Positions 28,275-36,370 of a stretch of DNA of 64,000 nt are shown piece after piece. The notes beneath the pieces are model-generated. The model did no database searches and had not been told where the DNA came from. It worked only from the letters and a program-made list of their open reading frames with translations. A program made the position numbers and the translations under genes. This DNA is from Streptomyces sp. f51. GTDB lineage: Bacteria > Actinomycetota > Actinomycetes > Streptomycetales > Streptomycetaceae. Numbering within the stretch: position 1 is the stretch's first letter; every line of letters starts with the position of its first letter. The stretch is from NCBI RefSeq assembly GCF_037940415.1, contig NZ_CP149798.1:3651001-3715000 (forward strand), written 5' to 3'.

Positions 28275-29618
28275 ATGCCCATGACACAGGCTCCCGTGGC
28301 ACCCAGGGCCACCCGGCACCGGCACGACCGAGAGATCGTGGCACTGGCCGTTCCGGCGTTCGGCGCGCTCGTGGCCGAGCCTCTCTTCGTGCTGGCCGAC
28401 AGTGCCATCGTCGGCCATCTCGGGACCGCGCAGCTGGCCGGTCTCGGCGTCGCCTCGGCCCTCCTCATGACAGCCGTGGGAGTCTTCGTCTTCCTCGCGT
28501 ACGCCACGACGGCAGCGGTCGCCCGCAGGGTCGGCGCCGGAGATCTGCGGGCCGCGATCCGCCAGGGCATGGACGGAATCTGGCTCGCGCTGCTCATCGG
28601 CGTTGCCGTGATCGCCCTCGCCCTGCCCACCGCACCCGCACTCATGGAGGTGTTCGGCGCCTCCGACGCCGCCGCCCCGTACGCGACGACGTATCTGCGG
28701 ATCTCGGTGCTCGGCATCCCCGCCATGCTCGTCGTGCTGGCCGCCACGGGAATCCTCCGGGGACTCCAGGACACGAAGACTCCGCTGTACGTCGCCGTCG
28801 GGGGATTCGTCGCCAACGCGGTGCTCAACGCCACCCTCGTCTACGGCGCGGATCTCGGCATCGCCGGCTCCGCCTGGGGCACGGTCATCGCCCAGTGCGG
28901 CATGGCCGCTGTCTATCTCCACGTCGTCCTGCGCGGAGCGCGGAAGCACGGCGCCCCCCTGCGGCCGGACGCGGCCGGCATCCGAGCCTGCGCCCAGGCC
29001 GGCACCCCCCTGCTCGTCCGAACGCTGTCGCTCAGGGCGATCCTCCTGATCGCCACGGCGGTGGCCGCCCGGCTCGGGGACGCCGACATGGCCGCCCACC
29101 AGATCATCCTGTCGCTGTGGAGTCTGCTCGCCTTCGCGCTCGACGCCATCGCCATCGCGGGGCAGGCCATCATCGGGCGCTACCTCGGCGCGGACGACGC
29201 CCCTGGCGCCCGTGAGGCTTGCCGGCGCATGGTGCAGTGGGGGCTCGCCACCGGACTCGTACTCGGTCTCCTGGTCATCGCCGCTCGCCCCCTCTTCCTT
29301 CCGCTGTTCAGCGGCGACCCGGGTGTGCAGAACGCCGCGCTGCCGGCCCTGGTGATGGTGGCCGTCTCGCAGCCGATCTGCGGGATCGTCTTCGTCCTGG
29401 ACGGCGTGCTGATGGGCGCGGGGGACGGTCCGTACCTGGCCTGGGCCATGCTGCTCACCCTGGCGGTGTTCGCCCCGGCAGCGCTGCTCGTTCCCGTTCT
29501 CGGCGGAGGGCTGACCGCTCTCTGGGGCGCGATGACGCTGATGATGGCGATGCGGATGCTGACCCTGTGGCTACGCTCCCGCTCGGGCCGCTGGATTGTC
29601 ACCGGCGCGACCCGCTGA
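28275..29618 (+). CDS. MATE-family efflux transporter (DinF type)
   Basis: About 447 residues with twelve membrane spans in two repeated halves. The N-terminal ALAVPAFGALVAEPLFVLAD followed by SAIVGHLGTAQLAGLGVAS matches the DinF branch; ILRGLQDTKTPLYVAVGGF is another family mark. These export cationic drugs using Na+ or H+. The ATG at 28275 has GGAAGA at a suitable distance; the TTG just upstream is less likely. It converges on the ribosomal operon, and parS-type sites follow it. Confidence 0.9.
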   Translation: MPMTQAPVAPRATRHRHDREIVALAVPAFGALVAEPLFVLADSAIVGHLGTAQLAGLGVASALLMTAVGVFVFLAYATTAAVARRVGAGDLRAAIRQGMDGIWLALLIGVAVIALALPTAPALMEVFGASDAAAPYATTYLRISVLGIPAMLVVLAATGILRGLQDTKTPLYVAVGGFVANAVLNATLVYGADLGIAGSAWGTVIAQCGMAAVYLHVVLRGARKHGAPLRPDAAGIRACAQAGTPLLVRTLSLRAILLIATAVAARLGDADMAAHQIILSLWSLLAFALDAIAIAGQAIIGRYLGADDAPGAREACRRMVQWGLATGLVLGLLVIAARPLFLPLFSGDPGVQNAALPALVMVAVSQPICGIVFVLDGVLMGAGDGPYLAWAMLLTLAVFAPAALLVPVLGGGLTALWGAMTLMMAMRMLTLWLRSRSGRWIVTGATR

Positions 29619-29686
29619 CGTACCGCGCCCCCGCTGACGTAGGCCGAACGCTTCAGGACCGCGCACCCCACTGACGTACACGGGCC

Positions 29687-29700
29687 GTTTCACGGGAAAC
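29687..29700. other. parS-like site (one central mismatch)
   Basis: GTTTCACGGGAAAC, one mismatch from parS. It is paired with a perfect parS 23 bp downstream (start to start). Confidence 0.55.
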
Positions 29701-29709
29701 AAGGCGCCG

Positions 29710-29723
29710 GTTTCACGTGAAAC
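29710..29723. other. parS site (perfect)
   Basis: GTTTCACGTGAAAC in the gap between the convergent MATE (+) and rplI (-) genes. Confidence 0.9.
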
Positions 29724-29794
29724 GGCCGTCCCGTCTGGGAACACCCACGCCACGCGCCCAGGGAACTCCCGCCCTCACGCGTCCAGGACAAGCA

Positions 29795-29826
29795 GAAGGG
29801 CCGCACCCCGAGGGGTGCGGCCCTTC
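29795..29826 (-). terminator. Terminator of the rpsF-ssb-rpsR-rplI operon
   Basis: Perfect 15-bp inverted repeat (29795-29809 and 29812-29826) with only 2 nt between the arms, 25 bp beyond the rplI stop. Confidence 0.85.
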
Positions 29827-29851
29827 CTCTCAGCTATGCCGAGTGCTGCAC

Positions 29852-30298
29852 TCAGGCAGCGACAACCTCGATGCTGACCTTCGCGGCAACCTCGGGGTGC
29901 AGACGCACGGACGTCTCGTGGGCGCCCAGGGTCTTGATGGGCGAGCCCAGCTCGATGCGGCGCTTGTCGACCTCGGGGCCACCGGAAGCCTTGATCGCCG
30001 AAGCGACGTCGGCCGGGGTGACGGAACCGAAGAGACGACCGGCGTCGCCGGAGCGGACGGCCAGACGGACCTTGACACCTTCGAGGCGGGCCTTGATCTC
30101 GTTGGCCTGCTCGATGGTCGCGATCTCGTGGATCTTGCGAGCACGACGAATCTGCTCGACGTCCTTCTCGCCACCCTTGGTCCAGCGGATCGCGAAGTTC
30201 CGCGGGATCAGGTAGTTGCGAGCGTAGCCGTCCTTGACGTCGACGACTTCGCCGGCGGCACCGAGGCCGGAGACCTCGTGGGTAAGGATGATCTTCAT
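29852..30298 (-). CDS. rplI: 50S ribosomal protein L9
   Basis: 148 residues, full length. The N-terminal [20 protein letters not shown] and [20 protein letters not shown] are the L9 signature, followed by the long connecting helix and the C-terminal domain. Last gene of the rpsF operon, 18 bp after rpsR. Confidence 0.98.
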   Translation of the reverse strand: MKIILTHEVSGLGAAGEVVDVKDGYARNYLIPRNFAIRWTKGGEKDVEQIRRARKIHEIATIEQANEIKARLEGVKVRLAVRSGDAGRLFGSVTPADVASAIKASGGPEVDKRRIELGSPIKTLGAHETSVRLHPEVAAKVSIEVVAA

Positions 30299-30316
30299 GT
30301 GTCGGTCACCCTTCCT

Positions 30317-30553
30317 TTATCGCGCGGTGGACGTGTAGGGCAGCAGCGCCATCTCACGGCTGTTCTTCACAGCCGTGGCGACGTCACGCTGGTGCTGCGT
30401 GCAGTTGCCGGTCACGCGGCGGGCACGGATCTTGCCGCGGTCGGAAATGAACTTCCGCAGCATGTTCGTGTCCTTGTAGTCCACGTACGTGACCTTGTCC
30501 TTGCAGAATGCGCAGACCTTCTTCTTCGGCTTGCGCACAGGCGGCTTCGCCAT
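30317..30553 (-). CDS. rpsR: 30S ribosomal protein S18
   Basis: 78 residues. It carries a [20 protein letters not shown] segment with CXXC, so it is the zinc-binding (C+) form of S18; the rRNA-binding core ([20 protein letters not shown]) is standard. Streptomycetes often have a second, zinc-free copy elsewhere under Zur control. Confidence 0.97.
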   Translation of the reverse strand: MAKPPVRKPKKKVCAFCKDKVTYVDYKDTNMLRKFISDRGKIRARRVTGNCTQHQRDVATAVKNSREMALLPYTSTAR

Positions 30554-30610
30554 GGTGTATCTCCTGTGTGATCAAGAAGTGGGAGTACGGCCCACCCTCG
30601 GCCCTGAGGC

Positions 30611-31204
30611 CTAGAAGGGGGGCTCGTCCGAGTAGCCGCCGCCGGAGCCGCCGGAGCTTCCGCCCCAGCCGCCACCGCCACCGCCGCCGCCCTGGTTGCC
30701 ACCGGCGGGAGCGCCGGTCGCCCAGGGATCGTTGGTCGGAGCGCCGCCGCCCTGCTGGGCACCGCCGGAGCCTTCGCCCCAGCCGCCGCCCTGCTGGCCG
30801 CCGCCACTGCCGCCGCCGTATCCGCCCTGACCGCCGCGGCCCGTGGTCTTGGTGACCTTGGCCGTGGCGTTCTTCAGGCTGGCGCCGACTTCCTCTACGT
30901 CCAGTTCGTAGACCGTGCGCTTGACGCCCTGGTTGTCCTCGTAGGACCGCTGCTTCAGGCGGCCCTGCACGATGACGCGCATGCCGCGCTGGAGCGACTC
31001 GGCGACGTTCTCAGCCGCCTGACGCCAGACCGAGCAGGTCAGGAACAGGCTCTCGCCGTCCTTCCACTCATTGGTCTGACGGTCGAAGGTGCGGGGGGTG
31101 GACGCGACACGGAACTTCGCGACCGCCGCACCGGAAGGGGTGAAGCGCAGCTCGGGGTCGTCGACAAGATTGCCGACGACCGTGATGACGGTCTCGCCTG
31201 CCAT
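30611..31204 (-). CDS. ssb: Single-stranded DNA-binding protein
   Basis: 197 residues. An N-terminal OB-fold ([57 protein letters not shown]) is followed by a Gly/Gln-rich linker of about 70 residues and the acidic protein-interaction tip SDEPPF. It coats single-stranded DNA during replication and repair. Located between rpsF and rpsR, as in most actinobacteria; this is the essential SsbA type. Confidence 0.98.
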   Translation of the reverse strand: MAGETVITVVGNLVDDPELRFTPSGAAVAKFRVASTPRTFDRQTNEWKDGESLFLTCSVWRQAAENVAESLQRGMRVIVQGRLKQRSYEDNQGVKRTVYELDVEEVGASLKNATAKVTKTTGRGGQGGYGGGSGGGQQGGGWGEGSGGAQQGGGAPTNDPWATGAPAGGNQGGGGGGGGWGGSSGGSGGGYSDEPPF

Positions 31205-31278
31205 GGGGGAACCTCTCGGCGGGTTTGCTGCTGGCTGCTGGTACTACTCGATGCCCGAGATCAGCTGAGCTGGGAAGC

Positions 31279-31569
31279 TCAGTGGGTCTCGGGACGGAGG
31301 ACCTTGGTCCGGAGGACCGACTCGTTCAGGTTCATCTGGCGGTCGAGCTCCTTGACGACCGCAGGCTCGGCCTGAAGGTCGATGACCGAGTAGATGCCCT
31401 CGGGCTTCTTCTTGATCTCGTACGAGAGACGACGACGGCCCCAGGTGTCGACCTTCTCCACCTTTCCGGCGCCCTCACGGACGACGGAGAGGAAGTTCTC
31501 GATCAGGGGGGCGACAGCGCGCTCCTCCAGATCGGGGTCGAGGATGACCATCACTTCGTAGTGACGCAT
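31279..31569 (-). CDS. rpsF: 30S ribosomal protein S6
   Basis: 96 residues beginning [20 protein letters not shown], with the central [20 protein letters not shown]. First gene of the operon. The ATG at 31569 has a full AAAGGAGGTG ribosome site; the longer frame upstream is not needed. Confidence 0.98.
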   Translation of the reverse strand: MRHYEVMVILDPDLEERAVAPLIENFLSVVREGAGKVEKVDTWGRRRLSYEIKKKPEGIYSVIDLQAEPAVVKELDRQMNLNESVLRTKVLRPETH

Positions 31570-31856
31570 GTGGAACCCACCTCCTTTGGACTCAGCGGCC
31601 ACGGTCGTTCCGTGGCAGGAGGGTTGTGATGCGTACGCAACGGTATCGGCCGCCACTGACAACGGGCCCGCCGATCGGTGAATCGAGCGGCAATCCCTGT
31701 CGTGACCTGGCCTTGAGCCTGGGCAGACACCGGTGCAGAGGGTACAGACTACCTGCACACCCGCTTCCGGTTGAAATCCGACCGGGTTGGCCGTCAATCT
31801 GTACACATCGGGTGTGTACGGCGCTACCATGCGCCGCCTTCCGCAGGAGGTGCCTT

Positions 31857-32168
31857 ATGGCACAGACAATGCGTCCCACCACCACCGGCTCACTCTTCGC
31901 CACGGACGGCAAGCCTCATCCGCTCCAGGACACCCTGCTCGTGGTGACCCTGGTGTGCGGAGTCCTGGCCTTCGTCACGTCGATGTTCCACAGCCTGCAT
32001 CTGCTCAGCTCGTGGGCCGGTCTGGTCGGGATCCTCGCCGGTGCCTACGGCCAGTTCATCTCCGAGACGACCCGGGAACGCTTCGGACTGATCGTCGGGC
32101 TCGGTCTCTCGGGCGTCGGTTTCTACCTCGGTCTGGCCCACGGGGGCCTCTTCGGCGGCGTGATCTGA
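31857..32168 (+). CDS. Small three-TM membrane protein, conserved in Streptomyces
   Basis: 103 residues. Three hydrophobic segments (LLVVTLVCGVLAFVTSMFHS, WAGLVGILAGAYGQFIS, FGLIVGLGLSGVGFYLGLAH) follow a short polar N-terminus. The start has a CAGGAGGTG ribosome site. It is divergent from rpsF and upstream of femX. No characterised family is recognised. The upstream GTACAC/GTGTAC inverted pair at about 31801-31819 may be regulatory. Confidence 0.8.
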   Translation: MAQTMRPTTTGSLFATDGKPHPLQDTLLVVTLVCGVLAFVTSMFHSLHLLSSWAGLVGILAGAYGQFISETTRERFGLIVGLGLSGVGFYLGLAHGGLFGGVI

Positions 32169-32354
32169 GCCTCGCGGGCGGTGTGATCTGAGTCGAACGT
32201 CCGTTTTCCCCTGACCTCGGGGCGTCCCGCACCGCGCCCCCGGGTCCCAGGTTCCATACGGCCATTCGGGGCGCTCGCAGGGCGCAGTAGGCTTCGGCGC
32301 GAGAGCCGGAGCCCTTGTACCCATGGGGACACACCAGCCCGAGGAGCGCCCCGA

Positions 32355-33476
32355 ATGAGCCTGACCCTGAGGACCATCAGCCGAGAGCAGCATCTGGCAT
32401 ACATCCAGAGCCTGCCCGCGGCCAGCCACATGCAGGTCCCCGCATGGGCGGACGTGAAGGCGGAGTGGCGCTCCGAGAGCCTCGGATGGTTCGACGAGAA
32501 GACCGGCCAGATCGTCGGCGCGGGTCTGGTGCTCTACCGCCAGCTGCCCAAGATCAAGCGCTACCTCGCCTATCTGCCCGAGGGCCCGGTCATCAACTGG
32601 TTCGCGCCGAACCTCGACGACTGGCTCCAGCCGATGCTCGCGCACCTCAAGCACCAGGGCGCCTTCTCCGTGAAGATGGGCCCGCCCGTGATCATCCGGC
32701 GCTGGGAGGCCACGTCCATCAAGGGCGGCATCCAGAACCCGGACGTGAAGCGCCTGCGCGACATCGAGGCCGACTTCATCGAGCCGCGCGCCTTCGAGGT
32801 CGCCGACAAGCTGCGCCGCATGGGCTGGCAGCAGGGCGAGGACGGCGGTGCCGGCTTCGGCGACGTCCAGCCCCGCTACGTCTTCCAGGTGCCGCTGGCC
32901 AATCGTTCCCTCGAAGAGGTCCACAGGAACTTCAACCAGCTGTGGCGCCGCAACATCAAGAAGGCCGAGAAGGCCGGCGTCGAGGTCGTCCAGGGCGGTT
33001 ACCAGGACCTGGAGGAGTGGCAGCGGCTCTACGAGATCACCGCGGTCCGTGACCACTTCCGGCCGCGCCCGCTCTCGTACTTCCAGCGCATGTGGACGGC
33101 TCTCAACACCGAGGACCCCAACCGCATGCGGCTCTACTTCGCGCGGCACGAGGGCGTGAACCTCTCGGCGGCGACGATGCTCGTCGTCGGCGGGCACGTC
33201 TGGTACTCCTACGGCGCCTCGGACAACATCGGGCGCGAGGTGCGGCCCTCGAACGCGATGCAGTGGCGCATGCTGCGCGACGCGTACGCGCTCGGAGCCA
33301 CCGTCTACGACCTGCGCGGCATCTCGGACTCGCTGGACGAGACCGACCACCTCTTCGGTCTGATCCAGTTCAAGGTGGGCACGGGCGGAGAGGCCGCCGA
33401 GTACCTCGGCGAGTGGGACTTCCCGCTGAACAAGCTGCTCCACAAGGCTCTCGACATGTACATGTCCCGCCGCTGA
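32355..33476 (+). CDS. femX: FemX-like peptidoglycan interpeptide-bridge aminoacyltransferase
   Basis: 373 residues of the FemABX family (GNAT-like double fold). Family marks are PAASHMQVPAWADVKAEWRS, AGLVLYRQLPKIKRYLAYLP, FNQLWRRNIKKAEKAGVEVV and YDLRGISDSLDETDHLFGLI. It transfers glycine from Gly-tRNA to the LL-diaminopimelate residue of lipid II in streptomycetes; the syntenic S. coelicolor FemX (SCO3904, from memory) was reported to be essential in vancomycin-related work. The adjacent alanine-racemase-like gene suggests a cell-wall precursor locus. Confidence 0.93.
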   Translation: MSLTLRTISREQHLAYIQSLPAASHMQVPAWADVKAEWRSESLGWFDEKTGQIVGAGLVLYRQLPKIKRYLAYLPEGPVINWFAPNLDDWLQPMLAHLKHQGAFSVKMGPPVIIRRWEATSIKGGIQNPDVKRLRDIEADFIEPRAFEVADKLRRMGWQQGEDGGAGFGDVQPRYVFQVPLANRSLEEVHRNFNQLWRRNIKKAEKAGVEVVQGGYQDLEEWQRLYEITAVRDHFRPRPLSYFQRMWTALNTEDPNRMRLYFARHEGVNLSAATMLVVGGHVWYSYGASDNIGREVRPSNAMQWRMLRDAYALGATVYDLRGISDSLDETDHLFGLIQFKVGTGGEAAEYLGEWDFPLNKLLHKALDMYMSRR

Positions 33477-33634
33477 GCCGTCCGGAACCGCTTCCCGGGC
33501 CGCCGCTCCGCCCCGAATCGCATCCCGGGCCGCCGAACCGGCCCGGGACAGCCCCATCGGCCCCGCGAATCAGCGACAATTCCTTTTCATACCCCTGATA
33601 CACCGCAGCCACGAGAAAGGTTCCGGGACCGGCC

Positions 33635-34666
33635 ATGGCGCTCACGCTCTACGTCGACACCGCGCGCTGGCGGGCACACCACAAGCAGGTGTCCGAGCAG
33701 TTTCCGGGGCTCGTCCCCGTCTGCAAGGGCAACGGCTACGGCTTCGGCCACGAACGGCTCGCGGACGAGGCCACCCGCCTGGGTTCGGACATCCTCGCCG
33801 TCGGCACCACGTACGAGGCCGCCCGGATCAAGGACTGGTTCGGCGGCGATCTGCTGGTCCTGACGCCGTTCAGGCGCGGCGAGGAGCCCGTACCGCTGCC
33901 CGACCGCGTCATCCGCTCCGTGTCGTCCATCGACGGCGTGTACGGCCTCGTGGGCGCCCGTGTCGTCATCGAGGTGATGTCCTCGATGAAGCGGCACGGC
34001 GTCAGCGAGGACGACCTGCCGCATCTGCACTCCGCCATCGAGAACGTCCGCCTGGAGGGCTTCGCGATCCACCTGCCGCTGGACCGCACCGACGGCTCGG
34101 ACGCCGTCGAGGAGGTCATCGGCTGGATGGACCGCCTGCGCGCCGCCCGGCTGCCGCTGCACACCATGTTCGTCAGCCACCTCAAGGCCGACGAACTCCG
34201 GCGCCTCCAGCAGCAGTTCCCGCAGACCCACTTCCGCGCCCGCATCGGGACGCGCCTGTGGCTGGGGGATCACGAGGCCACCGAGTACCGCGGGGCCGTC
34301 CTGGACGTCACGCGCGTCTCCAAGGGCGACCGCTTCGGTTACCGCCAGCAGAAGGCGGCCTCGGACGGCTGGCTCGTGGTCGTGGCGGGCGGCACGTCGC
34401 ACGGCGTGGGCCTGGAGGCCCCCAAGGCCCTGCACGGCGTCATGCCGCGCGCCAAGGGCGTCGCCCGCGCCGGCCTCGCGACGGTCAACCGGAACCTTTC
34501 TCCGTTCGTCTGGGCGGGCAAGCAGCGCTGGTTCGCCGAGCCCCCGCACATGCAGGTCTCGATCCTCTTCGTGCCCCACGACGCCACCGAGCCCAAGGTC
34601 GGCGACGAGCTGGTGGCCCATCTGCGGCACACCACCACGCAGTTCGACCGGGTCGTCGAGCGCTGA
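33635..34666 (+). CDS. Alanine-racemase-like (fold-type III PLP) protein
   Basis: 343 residues. The N-terminal PLP barrel is clear: LYVDTARWRAHHKQV, then VPVCKGNGYGFGHERLA with the PLP lysine, and FRARIGTRLWLG. In true alanine racemases a later GYADGYPR motif gives the catalytic tyrosine and MDQ another conserved group; here the aligned segments read GGTSHGVG and PPHMQVS. Both seem lost, so ordinary racemase activity is doubtful. It lies downstream of femX on the same strand, with a 158-bp gap. Database annotations call it alanine racemase; an amino-acid-binding or other PLP role is possible. Confidence 0.85.
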   Translation: MALTLYVDTARWRAHHKQVSEQFPGLVPVCKGNGYGFGHERLADEATRLGSDILAVGTTYEAARIKDWFGGDLLVLTPFRRGEEPVPLPDRVIRSVSSIDGVYGLVGARVVIEVMSSMKRHGVSEDDLPHLHSAIENVRLEGFAIHLPLDRTDGSDAVEEVIGWMDRLRAARLPLHTMFVSHLKADELRRLQQQFPQTHFRARIGTRLWLGDHEATEYRGAVLDVTRVSKGDRFGYRQQKAASDGWLVVVAGGTSHGVGLEAPKALHGVMPRAKGVARAGLATVNRNLSPFVWAGKQRWFAEPPHMQVSILFVPHDATEPKVGDELVAHLRHTTTQFDRVVER

Positions 34667-34697
34667 GCCCGGCTCCGGCGCGCTCCGGAGCAGCGAG

Positions 34698-34728
34698 AAG
34701 GCCGTACACGGACACCGTGTACGGCCTT
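34698..34728. terminator. Bidirectional terminator
   Basis: Perfect 14-bp inverted repeat (34698-34711 and 34715-34728) with a 3-nt loop, between the racemase-like gene (+) and the GT87-like gene (-). Confidence 0.85.
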
Positions 34729-34756
34729 TCGTCTGTCACTCGGGCGCCCTGTTCGC

Positions 34757-36262
34757 TCAGAGCGAACGCTCTCCGGGCGCCGGGTGCTCGCTCCAGCCGT
34801 CCCGGGGAATCCCGTCGAAGTGAGCCGCGTGCCGCGGCGGATGCGCGGCGGGGCCGAGGACGAAGACGTCCTCCGCGCCGTCGAGGATCCCTCCCGAGGG
34901 ATCGTCGTCGCCCGCGCGCCGCACCACGTCGTGCTCCGGCAGGAAGATGTCCCGCACGACCACCGCGCACAGGTACAGCGTCCCCAGCAGATGGACGGCG
35001 ATGGCGACCTGGTAGCCGTCGGTCGGCAGACCCTTGTGGGCGTCGCCGCTGGTCGTGTACGCGAGGTACATCCAGATGCCGAGGAAGTACGCGACCTCGC
35101 AGGCCTGCCAGATCAGGAAGTCACGCCAGCGCGGCCGGGCCAGCACCGCGAGCGGCACCAGCCAGAGCACGTACTGCGGCGAGTAGACCTTGTTCGTGAG
35201 GATGAAGGCCGCGACGATCAGGAAGGCGAGCTGGGCGAAGCGGGGCCGGCGGGGGGCGGCGAGCGCGACGGCACTCAGCCCCGCGCAGATGATCACCATC
35301 AGGACCAGCGCCCAGGTGTTGGCCGTGTCGGGCGTGATCGCGATCTTCAGCCACTGCGAGACGAACAGGAAGACCGAACCGAAGTCGACGCCGCGGTCGT
35401 GGCTGAAGCTGTAGAACTTCGCCCAGCCCTCGGGCGCGAGGTACATGACGGGCAGGTTCACGGCCAGCCAGGCCCCGACGGCACCGAGCAGCGCCGTACC
35501 GAACTCCCGCCACCTGCCGGTGCGCCAGCACAGCAGGAAGAGCGGCCCGAGGAGCAGGAACGGGTAGAACTTGGCGGCCGTGGCGAGCCCGATCAGCACA
35601 CCGAAGGCCAGGGCGCGTCCGCGGGACCACATGAGCATCGCGGCGGCCAGCAGGGCCACGGCGAGGAGATCCCAGTTGATCGTGGCCGTGAGCGCGAAGG
35701 CGGGCGCCAGGGCGACCAGGAGGCCGTCCCAGGGGCGACGGCGGTGGGTGCGGGCGGTGCATACGGCGATGACCGCCGCGCACGCCATCAGCATCCCCGC
35801 GTTGACCATCCAGTAGACCTGCTCCTGGTGCTGGATGCTCCCGCCGCCCGGGGTGAGCCAGGCCGCGACCTCCATGAACACACCGGTCAGCACCGGGTAT
35901 TCGAGGTAGTCCATGTCGCCGGGGATCTTGTCGAAGTACGGCACGAGGCCGTCGGCGAAACCTCGTCCCTGGTAGAGGTGCGGGATGTCCGAGTAGCACG
36001 CGTGCGTGTACTGCGAGCTGGCTCCGAAGAACCACCCGCCGTCGTAGCAGGGCAGCTTCTGGACCATCCCGAGGGCGAACATGCCGATCATCACCAGGGC
36101 GACGACCCGTACGGGAGTCCACCAGGACGTCCCGAGGAGGGCCCGCCTCCCGATGGGCCCGCCGATCAGCTCACTGCCGCCGGCGGCGACCTCGTCATCC
36201 CTGGTCGGCCGCACCAGCTCCGGCTCGTGAACGCTCGCTCGCGTCGTCTCTGCACTGGGCAT
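34757..36262 (-). CDS. GT87-like polytopic membrane glycosyltransferase
   Basis: About 501 residues with about ten membrane spans. Traits of the GT-C fold are the early extracellular loop with an acidic residue pair (PGDMDYLEYPVLTGVFMEVA), the GLATAAKFYPFLLLGPLFLL segment and SPQYVLWLVPLAVLARPRW. These use polyprenyl-phosphate sugars to build surface glycans. The start MPSAETTRASVHEPELVRPT at 36262 has an AGGA ribosome site. It precedes the penicillin-binding protein's end in tandem orientation (109-bp gap). Acceptor and donor are unknown. Confidence 0.82.
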   Translation of the reverse strand: MPSAETTRASVHEPELVRPTRDDEVAAGGSELIGGPIGRRALLGTSWWTPVRVVALVMIGMFALGMVQKLPCYDGGWFFGASSQYTHACYSDIPHLYQGRGFADGLVPYFDKIPGDMDYLEYPVLTGVFMEVAAWLTPGGGSIQHQEQVYWMVNAGMLMACAAVIAVCTARTHRRRPWDGLLVALAPAFALTATINWDLLAVALLAAAMLMWSRGRALAFGVLIGLATAAKFYPFLLLGPLFLLCWRTGRWREFGTALLGAVGAWLAVNLPVMYLAPEGWAKFYSFSHDRGVDFGSVFLFVSQWLKIAITPDTANTWALVLMVIICAGLSAVALAAPRRPRFAQLAFLIVAAFILTNKVYSPQYVLWLVPLAVLARPRWRDFLIWQACEVAYFLGIWMYLAYTTSGDAHKGLPTDGYQVAIAVHLLGTLYLCAVVVRDIFLPEHDVVRRAGDDDPSGGILDGAEDVFVLGPAAHPPRHAAHFDGIPRDGWSEHPAPGERSL

Positions 36263-36370
36263 GCCGCACATCCTGCCGTACGTGTCTGAGAACCGAGGCA
36301 GGTATGACCCCGGAAACGGCTTCGCGCGTGCTCCCCGGAGGGCGCACGCGCGAAGGGTGGTCTCGGACCG

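Noticed and set aside
27822-29099. Upstream extension of the dnaB frame
   Set aside because: It runs antisense to the MATE gene; the GTG at 27821 has a strong ribosome site and begins a normal DnaB.
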